10,668 bases of DNA from Elusimicrobia bacterium RIFCSPLOWO2_01_FULL_64_13 (GCA_001800095.1 MGUT01000017.1:2129-12796); one strand, 5' to 3'. Positions 1 through 9,419 are shown, numbered from the stretch's first letter. The notes: a model not told the origin generated them from the sequence alone. Numbers and translations are program-made.

Positions 1-1
1 G

Positions 2-256
2 GCCGGCGGCGTCCTCGGCGGCATCTCCACCGGAGAGAACCTGATCTTAAGGGTGACGTTCAAGCCCACGGCCACCATCCGCAAGCCCCAGGCCACCGTG
101 ACCGTCAAGGGGAAGAAGACGGTCCTTTCCGGGGCCGGCCGGCACGACCCCTGCGTCCTGCCCAGGGCCGTGGTCACGGCCGAGGCCATGGTGGCCCTGG
201 TCCTCGCCGACCATTACCTGCGCGACCGCGCCATCGCCCCCTTCTCCGGCCGCTGA
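2..256 (+). CDS. aroC: Chorismate synthase, C-terminal part (5' end outside window)
   Basis: Last enzyme of the shikimate pathway: it converts 5-enolpyruvylshikimate-3-phosphate to chorismate using reduced FMN, in the cytoplasm. Reading from base 2, the frame is open from the window edge to the TGA at 254-256 and gives about 84 residues. Family-typical C-terminal motifs are visible: GGISTGENL near the start, VTFKPTATI, then SGAGRHDPCVLPRAV and EAMVALVLADHYL. These match the end of the AroC fold, including the conserved GRHDPC segment near the active site. The protein ends in the usual place, so the 3' end looks intact. A strong hairpin starts three bases after the stop. The family assignment is very secure; only the N-terminal three quarters is missing. 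Confidence 0.95.
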   Translation, partial: AGGVLGGISTGENLILRVTFKPTATIRKPQATVTVKGKKTVLSGAGRHDPCVLPRAVVTAEAMVALVLADHYLRDRAIAPFSGR

Positions 257-258
257 TC

Positions 259-282
259 GGGGTTCGGGACTTCCCGAACCCC
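259..282 (+). terminator. Strong hairpin after aroC, possible transcription terminator
   Basis: GGGGTTCGGG (259-268) and CCCGAACCCC (273-282) form a perfect 10-bp stem closed by the tetraloop ACTT, three bases after the aroC stop. No U-run follows (the next bases are CGAGAGCC), so it is not a classical intrinsic terminator. It could act with Rho or protect the mRNA 3' end. It separates aroC from the promoter at 300-328. Confidence 0.5.
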
Positions 283-299
283 CGAGAGCCGTGTTTCCG

Positions 300-328
300 T
301 TGACTTGCCGCTTAGAAAAGGGTAACAT
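300..328 (+). promoter_or_regulatory. Sigma70-like promoter for tRNA-Glu and gyrA
   Basis: TTGACT (300-305, five of six consensus -35 bases) and TAACAT (323-328, four of six -10 bases) are separated by exactly 17 bases, in an AT-rich patch within GC-rich DNA. Transcription would start near 335, about 23 bases before the tRNA. I see no separate promoter between the tRNA and gyrA, so both probably use this one. The assignment is by eye. Confidence 0.6.
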
Positions 329-357
329 ATTAAAGCTTTTATCGACGGAGTTTGACT

Positions 358-430
358 GGCCCCATCGTCTAGTGGCCCAGGACGGTACCCTCTCAAGGTA
401 TAAACACGGGTTCGATTCCCGTTGGGGCCG
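358..430 (+). tRNA. tRNA-Glu, anticodon CUC
   Basis: All arms of a cloverleaf can be drawn. The acceptor stem is GGCCCCA (358-364) with TGGGGCC (423-429) and discriminator G430. The D arm starts GTCTAG. The anticodon stem is GTACC (385-389) with GGTAT (397-401), loop CTCTCAA and anticodon CTC at 392-394. A four-base variable loop follows. The T arm is ACGGG (406-410) and CCCGT (418-422) around TTCGATT. Anticodon CTC reads GAG, giving glutamate, and the TC GTCTAG start is typical of tRNA-Glu. The 3' CCA is not encoded, so it must be added after transcription. The gene lies between the promoter at 300-328 and gyrA with no terminator before gyrA. Confidence 0.95.
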
Positions 431-467
431 AAAATTTTTCCCGCGTAAAGAAAGGAACTTCTAAGAC

Positions 468-2954
<2,487 letters not shown>

Positions 2955-3015
2955 CCTAAAGCTTTTCGCCCGGGTCTTCCTTCCCGTCCTGGGAGGGCTC
3001 GCCCTGGCCTCGGGC

Positions 3016-4977
3016 ATGTGGAAGGGCGCGTTCCTGGCCGGAGACTTCTTCTTCTTCACCCAGCCCACCCAGCATTTCGCCAGCGAACTCCTGCAGAAAG
3101 GCACTTTCCCGTTCTGGAACCCCTACGCCCACCTCGGCTCGCCCTTCGCGGCGAACTGGCGGCTGGGGCTCTTCTATCCCCCCGCCCTCCTCTACCGGTT
3201 CCTGGGAATAGCGGACGCCAACCAGATCTTCCTGCTCCTTCACGCCGGGTTCGCGGGCCTGTTCGCGTTCCTGCTGGGCCGGTCCCTGGGCCTGGGCCGC
3301 GGCGGCTCCTTTCTCCTGTCCGTCTGCCTGGCCTGCAACGGATTCTTCTTCCTTCACGGCGCCTATTTCAACCAGACCGCCGCCATCAGCTGGCTGCCCG
3401 CCGTTTTCCTGTCCGCGGGGAACCCGTGGCTCCTGGCGGGAACGCTCGGCCTGCAAGCCCTCGCCGGCAATCCTTTTTTCGCCTACGCGGCCGCTCTCTT
3501 CGTCCTTGCCGCCCTGGCGGTCCGGCCCCCGGCGGGCGCGACCCGCCTCCGGGCCTGCCTCGTTTGGGCGGGAGGTTCGGCGCTGGCCGCGGCGATCTCC
3601 GCCGTACAGGCCGTTCCCTTCTTCGCAGCCGTCTCGGATTCCTCCCAGACCCTGTCGGTGCCTTTGCAGAACGCTGTGGCGTTCTCCGAACCGCCCCGGC
3701 AGATCCTCCGCTTTCTATTCGTTCCTCTGTGGAACTGGTCCGGGGAACAGGCGGCCGGCGACCCGACGATCACGGGCTATTACATGGGCCTGGCGGCCCT
3801 GGCCCTCGCGGTCCGGGGAATGTTCTCGCGGCCGGGACGGTCGCGATGGTTCTGGGCGGCGGGCCTCGCCGTCCCTCTGGCTTTATCTTTAGGTGAACAT
3901 CTTCCGGGATACTCCTGGCTCCGTGCCGCGGTCCCCGGCCTGCGCTTCTTCCGTTTTCCCGCGCAATGGCTGTTCCTGGCCGCGTTCTCCACGTCCGTCC
4001 TGGCGGCCATGGGGCTCGATTCCCTCCGGTCCTCCGCCGTGCGGATGATCCTCACGCTCCTCGTGGCGGCGGAGCTCCTGGCCTTCGCTTCCAAGAACCC
4101 CATGGGGATCGCCGGACGGGATTTTTTCCGCGGCGCCGGCCAGGAAACGCGGGAGATCATGCGGGAAGAACCGCCGGCCAGGATCACTCATTTGGAGAGC
4201 CATTTCGGCCTGGGCGACGGGCGGCTTTCGACCGCGGAGGATTGGGCCATGGCGCGGGAAGCCCTCCTGCCGAACCTGTCGGTTCCCGTGCACCTGGACT
4301 CCGCCGGAGGATACGGCCTGATCGAGCCGAAGGGGAAAGCCGTCCTCTTCCGTTCCCTGAAAGGGAATCCCGGCCTCTGGAGCCGCCTGTCCGGCTCGAA
4401 CGCGAGGATGATCTATCTCCCTTCCGAAAGACCGCGGATAGCCCGCTGGGCGGCCGCTCCCAGAGCGAGGGTCTACGGTCCGGCGCGGACGGCGGCGACG
4501 GACGGCGCCTCCTTGACGGAGATACTCCGGACCGGATTCGATCCGGACAGGGAACTCGTCGTAACGGGGGGTTTCGCGGAAGAAGATGGAAGGGCGCGGG
4601 AGGGTCCGGCGCGGGCCCTGTTCCCGGATCTCCGCACGGAGAACGCCATGCGCTTCACCCTGCCGCCCCTGAAGGGGAACTCCTGGCTTTACGCCGCGGA
4701 GAGTTTTTCTCCGGGCTGGCGCGCCTGGGTGGACGGCTCGGAAACGGAAGTTTTCAGGGCGGACCTCGCCTTCCGGGCCGTACGCCTGCCGGAAAATTCC
4801 AAGAACGTCTGGTTGCTGTACCGGCCCGCCGCCTTCTTCAAAGGGCTGGCGGCGACCTTCGCCGGCCTGCTTATTCTTTCCGCCCCCATAGGGTCTTCCC
4901 TTCAAAAACGGCTTTCCTCCATTCCTGCGTCACGACCTCGTAGCGTTTTTGGGCGGGATCGAACGGGTCCGGTTTGA
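3016..4977 (+). CDS. YfhO-type polytopic membrane glycosyltransferase (GT-C fold)
   Basis: Probably transfers a lipid-linked sugar to an envelope acceptor on the outer face of the inner membrane; B. subtilis YfhO acts on lipoteichoic acid, but the acceptor here is unknown. The 653 residues from ATG 3016 show the family pattern. There is a first periplasmic loop with GD (Gly9-Asp10), ...Q..P and FPFWNPYAHLGSPFAANW, then YPPALLYRFLG. A series of hydrophobic segments follows, with RFFRFPAQWLFLAAF late in the membrane half. The C-terminal soluble beta region has FSPGWRAWVDG, and one last hydrophobic segment ends near GLLILSAPIG. The start is doubtful: the same frame continues upstream to at least 2950 and encodes FARVFLPVLGGLALAS, a convincing first membrane helix, but contains no ATG, GTG or TTG there. 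The last 107 bases overlap the convergent minus-strand gene. It follows gyrA with at most 61 bases between them. Confidence 0.85.
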   Translation: MWKGAFLAGDFFFFTQPTQHFASELLQKGTFPFWNPYAHLGSPFAANWRLGLFYPPALLYRFLGIADANQIFLLLHAGFAGLFAFLLGRSLGLGRGGSFLLSVCLACNGFFFLHGAYFNQTAAISWLPAVFLSAGNPWLLAGTLGLQALAGNPFFAYAAALFVLAALAVRPPAGATRLRACLVWAGGSALAAAISAVQAVPFFAAVSDSSQTLSVPLQNAVAFSEPPRQILRFLFVPLWNWSGEQAAGDPTITGYYMGLAALALAVRGMFSRPGRSRWFWAAGLAVPLALSLGEHLPGYSWLRAAVPGLRFFRFPAQWLFLAAFSTSVLAAMGLDSLRSSAVRMILTLLVAAELLAFASKNPMGIAGRDFFRGAGQETREIMREEPPARITHLESHFGLGDGRLSTAEDWAMAREALLPNLSVPVHLDSAGGYGLIEPKGKAVLFRSLKGNPGLWSRLSGSNARMIYLPSERPRIARWAAAPRARVYGPARTAATDGASLTEILRTGFDPDRELVVTGGFAEEDGRAREGPARALFPDLRTENAMRFTLPPLKGNSWLYAAESFSPGWRAWVDGSETEVFRADLAFRAVRLPENSKNVWLLYRPAAFFKGLAATFAGLLILSAPIGSSLQKRLSSIPASRPRSVFGRDRTGPV

Positions 4978-5977
4978 AGACGAGGAAGCGCGCCCGCGCG
5001 GACTCCTCCTCCGGGACCGGACCGGAAGGCTCCGCCGAAAGCAGCGATCTGAACTTGAGCCCCTGTTTTTTGCAGAAGGACCGTATCGCGGACGCGAGGA
5101 GCTTGAGGTCCCGCGGCGAAAGCGGACCCAGCGCGTCCTCCCCCGGCGCGGAACGGGAGCTGTCGGACACGTCCCATCTTTCGTCGAATATGACCCGGGA
5201 CGCGAGACCCGTCCCGGTGGAGAAGGTCAGCTCCTCCACCGGCCCGGAGAACCGCACCTTCCCGTCCGAAAGGGACGTCACGGTCAATCCCCCGGAACGG
5301 TTCCCGACCTTCAGGGGGAACCGCGCCAGCCAGAAAGGTTCCTGACGGCCCACCCGGGCGAAGCCGCCCGGTTCCGGCTGCCGGAACACGACGTCCCTTT
5401 GGACGCTCACGCCCTTCTGCGACACCTGGTAGGTCACGAAGGATTGCTCGGCCAGCCAGTCCCCGCCCTTTGTGAATATCTCGTCGAGGACCATGGTCCT
5501 GGTCCCCTCGTCCTTCCGGACCGTCTGTTGGATCACATGTCGCTTCCAGACATTCCCGTTATCCTGCCAGGCCTGCTCGAAGATGGACTTTTTCGACTTG
5601 CCCGCGAACCGGATCTCCTCCCCGCGCCCGAAAGAAAAGTACGCCGTGAAGTCGCGCTCGCTGTCCGTTCCGGCGGCAACGGCGAACGGCGGCTTTTGTT
5701 CCGGAGCGAGAGCCCCCGGAGAAAGGGTCCGGAGAGTTTCGACCAGCTTCTCGAGGGTTTCACGCTCGTAAAGAGTCAATAGTCCCTTCTTCTCCCTTTT
5801 CCTGTGGGAACGGTAGGCGCGGAGGATACGGTCCATCGCCTTGGGATCCCCGGCCGAGGCCTGGGCGGACAGCTCGGCGACGTCCCGGGGAGAGAAGGAT
5901 TTCTGCCGCGCCGAAAGCTCCAGCGGCATGAAGAACAGGACCGCCGCCGGCGGGATCCATTTCACAAGGCGTCTCAT
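4871..5977 (-). CDS. Unknown secreted protein with signal peptide
   Basis: I do not recognise this family. The chosen start, ATG at 5977, gives 368 residues. They begin MRRLVKWIPPAAVLFFMPLELSA, a basic start, hydrophobic core and small residue at the end, so a Sec signal peptide is likely, cleaved near SA/RQ. A charged helical stretch follows (about 25-85, with KKGLLTLYERETLEKLVETL). Then comes a long region rich in alternating hydrophobic and polar residues (FTAYFSFGRGEEIRFAG, FVTYQVSQKGVSVQRDVVF, PFWLARFPLKVGN), suggesting a mostly beta periplasmic or outer-membrane-facing protein. One cysteine is visible (SFCKKQG), and there is no lipobox. In-frame ATGs at 5998 and 6022 also exist, but a perfect TATAAT on the minus strand (6016-6011) lies downstream of 6022, making 5977 or 5998 more likely. 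It stands alone on the minus strand, convergent with and overlapping the YfhO-like gene, and divergent from rsmA. Confidence 0.75.
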   Translation of the reverse strand: MRRLVKWIPPAAVLFFMPLELSARQKSFSPRDVAELSAQASAGDPKAMDRILRAYRSHRKREKKGLLTLYERETLEKLVETLRTLSPGALAPEQKPPFAVAAGTDSERDFTAYFSFGRGEEIRFAGKSKKSIFEQAWQDNGNVWKRHVIQQTVRKDEGTRTMVLDEIFTKGGDWLAEQSFVTYQVSQKGVSVQRDVVFRQPEPGGFARVGRQEPFWLARFPLKVGNRSGGLTVTSLSDGKVRFSGPVEELTFSTGTGLASRVIFDERWDVSDSSRSAPGEDALGPLSPRDLKLLASAIRSFCKKQGLKFRSLLSAEPSGPVPEEESARARFLVFKPDPFDPAQKRYEVVTQEWRKAVFEGKTLWGRKE

Positions 5978-6010
5978 ATATTCTAAACTAGTCGTCATCA
6001 GGCCAAAGCC

Positions 6011-6039
6011 ATTATATCTCATTTGGCCGACCCCATGAA
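6011..6039 (-). promoter_or_regulatory. Possible promoter of the minus-strand secreted-protein gene
   Basis: On the minus strand, a perfect -10 hexamer TATAAT (6016-6011) has a weak -35 TTCATG (6039-6034, three of six) 17 bases upstream. The start point would be near 6004, leaving a leader of about 27 bases to ATG 5977. The -35 box would overlap the start codon of rsmA on the other strand, so the two genes would share a very compact divergent control region. Confidence 0.45.
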
Positions 6040-6808
6040 AACTCCCTGGAGCCAGAACTTCCTCGCCAACCGGTCCGTCGCGGAGCGCTGCGTCCGCGCC
6101 TTGGAACTCGACGGAAAGGAGCCGGTCCTCGAGATCGGGCCGGGGCGGGGCGTGCTGACGGAGATCCTCCTGGACTCGTCTCCAGCCCTCTTCGCGGTGG
6201 AGATCGACCCGCGCATGGTCGAATTTTTAAGGGAGAAGTTCGCGGGCGAAAGGCGCCTGACCCTGCTGTGTTCGGACTTTCTGGACGTGCCCGCGGCGGA
6301 CCTCCCGCCCGGTCCCGGACTGAAGGTGATCGGCAACCTGCCTTACGCCGTGGTCTCCCCCATCCTCCAGAAACTTCTGGCCTGGCCCGCCTGGTCGGCG
6401 GCCGTGGTCATGGTGCAGAAGGAAGTCGGGAGGCGGATCCTTTCCGGCCCCGGCTCCAGGGAGTACGGGATCCTGGCCATCAGCGTGCGGTCGCGGGCGA
6501 AGGCCGAGAAGGTCTGCGACGTGAACCGCGGATCTTTCCGTCCCGCCCCTAACGTGGACTCGATGGTCCTGCGCCTGACCCCTTTGCCCAGGCCGGTCTA
6601 CGAGCCGGAAATGGAGGAGAAGTTCTTCGCCGCCGTCCGGGGGAGTTTCGCCCACAGGAGGAAGACCATCCAGAACTCGCTCGCGCGCCACCTCGAAATC
6701 CCCCCGGAACGCATCCGCAAGGCTTTCACGGCCGCCGGGCTGGACCCGGAAGCCCGCGCGGAAACGTTCTCCGTCGAAGCGTTTAAGCGCATTTCAGAAA
6801 TATTGTAA
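6035..6808 (+). CDS. rsmA: 16S rRNA (adenine1518/1519-N6)-dimethyltransferase
   Basis: RsmA/KsgA dimethylates two adjacent adenines in helix 45 of 16S rRNA late in small-subunit assembly, using S-adenosylmethionine. The 257 residues start MKTPWSQNFLANRSVAER, where SQNFL is the family signature at the N-terminus. SAM motif I is LEIGPGRGV (32-40), followed by the acidic AVEID (Glu56) and SDF (Asp81). The catalytic motif IV NLPY is at 101-104. Later come FRPAPNVDSMVLRL (168-181) and FAHRRKTIQNSL, both typical. I prefer ATG 6035 over the in-frame TTG at 6023 because homologues start just before QNFL; neither has a clear ribosome binding site. The stop at 6806-6808 is four bases before cobA, so the two are probably cotranscribed. 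Length is normal. Confidence 0.95.
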   Translation: MKTPWSQNFLANRSVAERCVRALELDGKEPVLEIGPGRGVLTEILLDSSPALFAVEIDPRMVEFLREKFAGERRLTLLCSDFLDVPAADLPPGPGLKVIGNLPYAVVSPILQKLLAWPAWSAAVVMVQKEVGRRILSGPGSREYGILAISVRSRAKAEKVCDVNRGSFRPAPNVDSMVLRLTPLPRPVYEPEMEEKFFAAVRGSFAHRRKTIQNSLARHLEIPPERIRKAFTAAGLDPEARAETFSVEAFKRISEIL

Positions 6809-6812
6809 AATC

Positions 6813-7616
6813 ATGGCGATGAAGCGGACCAGCGGCAAGGTCTTTTTGGTGGGAGCCGGGCCCGGGGACCCGGGCCTCCTGACCCTCAAGGGACGGAAAT
6901 GCCTCAAGACGGCGGACGTCGTCATCACGGACGCCCTGGTGAACCCGGAGATCCTGCGCTGGGCCCGGCCGAGGGCTCTTAAAATCCCGGCCCGCCTGCG
7001 CCTTCCGGGAAAGTCCCGGACAGCGGTCCGGCGCGCCCAGCAGGACCGCATCAACCGTCTCATGGTCCGCTACGCCCGGATGGGCCGGAACGTGGTCCGC
7101 CTGAAAGGCGGGGACCCGTTCCTTTTCGGGCGGGGAGGAGAAGAAGCGGAGGTCCTGGCGTCTTCGGATATTCCCTTCGAAGTGGTGCCGGGAGTCAGTT
7201 CCGTCACGGCCGTCCCGGCCTACGCCGGGATTCCCGTGACCGACCGCAGGTTCAACTCCATCCTGACCGTCCTCACCGGTCATTCGGTCGAGCCGGCCGG
7301 GAGCCCCAACCTCCCTTGGAAAGAGGTCCCGAGGACCGGCACCATCGTCATCCTCATGGGGGCCGAGAGGATGGGCCACATCCTGCGGGGATTGATCCGC
7401 CGGGGCTGGCCGGAATCGACGCCCTGCGCCTTCGTCCGCCGCGGCACGTGCGCGGACCAGGAGGCGTCGTCGGGAACCCTGGCGGGATTCATGGATCTGG
7501 TGAAGGACCGTCCCGGCATATTCCGTCCGCCCGGGATCACCATCGTCGGCGACGTCGTGAAATTGAGAGGTAAACTGGATTGGCTCCAAAAAAACCGCTC
7601 CAAGGCAAGGTCATAG
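6813..7616 (+). CDS. cobA: Uroporphyrinogen-III C-methyltransferase (SUMT)
   Basis: Methylates uroporphyrinogen III at C2 and C7 with SAM to give precorrin-2, the branch point to siroheme, cobalamin and (in some bacteria) alternative haem. The 267 residues carry the SUMT/tetrapyrrole methylase landmarks: VFLVGAGPGDPGLLTLKG (10-27), NVVRLKGGDPFLFGRGGEE (93-111) and FEVVPGVSSVTAVPAYAGIP (122-141), then TGH and the C-terminal GITIVGDVV. The segment around residues 55-75 (KIPARLRLPGKSRT) departs from the usual VGKR..HS pattern but keeps the following QQDRIN. It is the single-domain form, with no CysG dehydrogenase part. ATG 6813 follows the rsmA stop by four bases without a clear Shine-Dalgarno, suggesting translational coupling. 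Its 3' end overlaps hemD by 37 bases. Confidence 0.93.
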   Translation: MAMKRTSGKVFLVGAGPGDPGLLTLKGRKCLKTADVVITDALVNPEILRWARPRALKIPARLRLPGKSRTAVRRAQQDRINRLMVRYARMGRNVVRLKGGDPFLFGRGGEEAEVLASSDIPFEVVPGVSSVTAVPAYAGIPVTDRRFNSILTVLTGHSVEPAGSPNLPWKEVPRTGTIVILMGAERMGHILRGLIRRGWPESTPCAFVRRGTCADQEASSGTLAGFMDLVKDRPGIFRPPGITIVGDVVKLRGKLDWLQKNRSKARS

Positions 7617-8368
7617 CCGTCACCCGGCCCAGGACCCAGGCGAGGGACTTCATCAGGTCCCTGCGCCGGGCCGGAGCCAGGGTCCTGGCCTGCCCCACCA
7701 TCCGCGTCGCGCCTCCCCGCTCCAGCCGCGCCCTGGACCGGGCCATCAGGGACCTGGATTCATATGACTGGCTCATATTCACGAGCGCCAACGGCTCCGA
7801 CGTTTTCGCCAGGAGAATGAAAGCCCTCCGTCCCCGCAAGGCCTTCCCCAAGACGCTCCGGACCTGCGCCATAGGCCCGGCCACGGCGGAAAGCATGCGC
7901 GCCTGGAATATCCCCGTGACCAGGATCTCGAAGGAATACGTCGCCGAGTCCGTTCTGGAAGCCATCCCGGAACCGCGGGGCAAAAAAATCCTCATCCCGA
8001 GGGCGGCGCAGGCCCGCGAGGTCCTTCCCAGGGAACTGGAAAGGCGGGGAGCCCGAGTCCGCGTGGTCCCCGCCTACCGTACCGTCCTGGACCGGACGGG
8101 ATCGGCGCGGTTGCGCGGGGATCTGGGGAAAGGACTGGTGGACGTCGTGACATTCACGTCGTCATCCACCGTCAAGAACTTCTTCCGCCTCCTCGGGCCC
8201 AAAGCCCGCAGGGACATCCTCAAGACGGGACGCCCTTTGGCCGCCTCCATCGGCCCGATCACGACCGGGACCCTCGCCACGTACGGCTGGAAACCATCCG
8301 TCATCGCCGCCAAGCCCACCACCCGCCACCTGGCGGAAGCCATCGTCCGGTCCTGCCGCGTCTCATGA
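7580..8368 (+). CDS. hemD: Uroporphyrinogen-III synthase
   Basis: Cyclises hydroxymethylbilane with inversion of ring D to make uroporphyrinogen III, the substrate of the CobA encoded just upstream. HemD sequences are variable, but the family pattern is clear over 262 residues: GKVIAVTRPRTQA near the start, YDWLIFTSANGSDVF (about 62-76), CAIGPATAES, GKKILIPRAAQAREVLP, VRVVPAYRT, VVTFTSSSTVKNFF and SIGPITTGTLATYG, then PTTRHLAEAI at the end. The start is a TTG at 7580, supported by GAGAGG at 7565-7570 (9-base spacer) and by homology beginning at once; no ATG is available nearby. It overlaps cobA by 37 bases in another frame. In some bacteria the two enzymes are fused into one protein. Its stop overlaps the suhB start (ATGA). 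No hemA, hemB or hemC is in the window. Confidence 0.92.
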   Translation: MAPKKPLQGKVIAVTRPRTQARDFIRSLRRAGARVLACPTIRVAPPRSSRALDRAIRDLDSYDWLIFTSANGSDVFARRMKALRPRKAFPKTLRTCAIGPATAESMRAWNIPVTRISKEYVAESVLEAIPEPRGKKILIPRAAQAREVLPRELERRGARVRVVPAYRTVLDRTGSARLRGDLGKGLVDVVTFTSSSTVKNFFRLLGPKARRDILKTGRPLAASIGPITTGTLATYGWKPSVIAAKPTTRHLAEAIVRSCRVS

Positions 8369-9153
8369 AAAAGGTCCTTCTGCAATGCCTGGAAAAGGCC
8401 GGCGGCATCATCCGTAAGGGATTCGGAAAGGCCCATCGCATCCGCAAAAAAGCCCCGGTCAGCCTGGTCACGGAGATCGACATGGCGGCGGACAGGGCCG
8501 TCATCTCCATCATCCGGAAGCATTTCCCCGGCCATGCCATCCTCACGGAAGAATCCGTACCGAGCCTGACAGGTTCCCCCTACCGCTGGATCATCGACCC
8601 CCTGGACGGCACCACGAACTTCGCCCACGAGATCCCCCTCTGCGGCGTCTCCATAGCAGTGGAACATAGGGGGGATATCATATTGGGCGGAATTTTCAAT
8701 CCGATTTTAAATGAGCTCTATTTCACGGAAAAGGGCGGGGGGGCATGGCTGAACGGCAGGCGCCTGGCCGTATCCAGGACAGGGGTCCTTCTCGACAGTC
8801 TTTTGGTGACTGGTTTCCCTTATGACCGCAGGGAGAAGGCGCATTATTATCTCAAGTTCCATGAGCCCCTTCTCGCGGCCTGCCAGGGGGTGCGGAGGCT
8901 GGGGGCGGCGGCCCTCGACCTGGCCTATGTGGCGGCCGGCAGGTTCGAGGCCTTCTGGGAGATGAACCTGCAGCCCTGGGACATAGCCGCCGGGATACTC
9001 CTCGTCGAAGAAGCGGGGGGGCGGGTGACGGACTATTCCGGCGGGCCCATCGACGTGGACCGTCCCGGGCAAATCCTGGCGTCGAACGGCAGGATCCACC
9101 CCTCCCTCCAAAAAATATTCAAAAAAATCATAAATTCCCCCTTGACAAAATAG
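8365..9153 (+). CDS. suhB: Inositol-1-monophosphatase family protein (SuhB-like)
   Basis: Mg2+-dependent, Li+-sensitive phosphatase family. Members act on inositol-1-phosphate and sometimes on fructose-1,6-bisphosphate, NADP or PAP; the substrate cannot be read from this sequence. The 262 residues hold the metal-binding motifs: ILTEES (Glu62/Glu63), WIIDPLDGTTNF (75-86, with Asp78, Asp81, Gly82, Thr83) and LQPWDIAAGILLVEEAGG (202-219, Asp206). Also typical are GVSIAV, GGIFNPILNELYF and GGGAWLNG. Length is standard. The ATG at 8365 overlaps the hemD stop as ATGA, so it is translationally coupled and is the last gene of the rsmA-cobA-hemD-suhB run. The final codons run through an A-rich stretch that also contains the TTGACA of the next promoter. 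The symbol is by family; the physiological role is uncertain. Confidence 0.92.
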   Translation: MKKVLLQCLEKAGGIIRKGFGKAHRIRKKAPVSLVTEIDMAADRAVISIIRKHFPGHAILTEESVPSLTGSPYRWIIDPLDGTTNFAHEIPLCGVSIAVEHRGDIILGGIFNPILNELYFTEKGGGAWLNGRRLAVSRTGVLLDSLLVTGFPYDRREKAHYYLKFHEPLLAACQGVRRLGAAALDLAYVAAGRFEAFWEMNLQPWDIAAGILLVEEAGGRVTDYSGGPIDVDRPGQILASNGRIHPSLQKIFKKIINSPLTK

Positions 9154-9170
9154 GGATCCCCTGGTAAATA
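9142..9170 (+). promoter_or_regulatory. Promoter of the structured leader
   Basis: A perfect -35 box TTGACA (9142-9147) overlaps the last codons of suhB. Seventeen bases downstream is TAAATA (9165-9170), a moderate -10; TATAGG at 9169-9174 is an alternative with a longer spacer. The area is AT-rich. Transcription would begin near 9177, giving a leader of about 515 nt before the GTG at 9692. Confidence 0.65.
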
Positions 9171-9213
9171 TAGGTTGATTCGGAGGAATCTGCGTGATTC
9201 CTGCGGGTCACGG

Positions 9214-9273
9214 GGCTTTCCAACATAGACGCGCGTTCGACGTATTCGGCCGCGCGGACAGTTCAGGAAAGCC
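9214..9273 (+). other. Long hairpin in the leader
   Basis: GGCTTTCC (9214-9221) is the perfect complement of GGAAAGCC (9266-9273). Inside it, CGCGCG (9230-9235) can pair with CGCGCG (9251-9256). The 3' arm is part of a 10-base direct repeat CAGGAAAGCC whose second copy lies at 9307-9316, so the 5' arm has two possible partners. The 3' arm also shares GCC (9271-9273) with the next hairpin. Confidence 0.6.
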
Positions 9274-9316
9274 ACCGGTCTCAAAGCCCGATGGCGTTTT
9301 TGTTTGCAGGAAAGCC
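9264..9316 (+). repeat. Direct repeat CAGGAAAGCC, two copies
   Basis: CAGGAAAGCC occurs at 9264-9273 and again at 9307-9316, 43 bases apart. Each copy can pair with GGCTTTCC at 9214-9221. The two copies flank the terminator-like hairpin and U-run, which suggests the repeat is a functional alternative-pairing element and not chance. Confidence 0.6.
9271..9305 (+). terminator. Possible upstream intrinsic terminator in the leader
   Basis: GCCACCGG (9271-9278) pairs with CCGATGGC (9288-9295) in seven of eight positions (C9275 opposite A9291 mismatched). One G and then TTTTTGTTT (9297-9305) follow. It would end a short RNA of about 130 nt. The 3' arm can instead pair with CCATCGGG at 9319-9326, which would break the hairpin. 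Moderate support only, because of the mismatch and the G inside the U-run. Confidence 0.4.
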
Positions 9317-9397
9317 CTCCATCGGGGCGAGAGAAAAAAGCTCTTTCACAATGGACCGACAAAGGCAAACTCCGGCGAAAGCCGGAGGACGCAAAGC

Positions 9398-9419
9398 CTC
9401 CGCCGGACTTCAGGCGGAG
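9398..9419 (+). repeat. Hairpin repeat copy 1 (YCCGCC-N8-GGCGGR)
   Basis: CTCCGCC (9398-9404) pairs with GGCGGAG (9413-9419) around the 8-base loop GGACTTCA. It begins exactly at the end of the conserved GCAAAGCC of the aptamer and forms the first part of the inserted segment. Confidence 0.7.

Noticed and set aside
431..442. AAAATTTTTC after tRNA-Glu as an intrinsic terminator
   Set aside because: No dedicated GC-rich hairpin precedes it other than the tRNA itself and the T-run is only five bases; gyrA has no other promoter that I can see.
3889..4905. A 338-codon minus-strand frame opposite the YfhO-like gene
   Set aside because: Arg/Gly/Pro-rich antisense shadow with no ribosome binding site or recognisable domain; the + strand shows conserved YfhO motifs over the same bases.
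5980..5985. TAGAAT on the minus strand as the -10 box of the secreted-protein gene
   Set aside because: It lies only a few bases before ATG 5977, leaving no leader; TATAAT at 6016-6011 is a better match and better placed.
6023..6034. TTG at 6023 as the start of rsmA
   Set aside because: It adds only four residues (MADP), has no ribosome binding site, and homologues begin just before QNFL, which fits ATG 6035.
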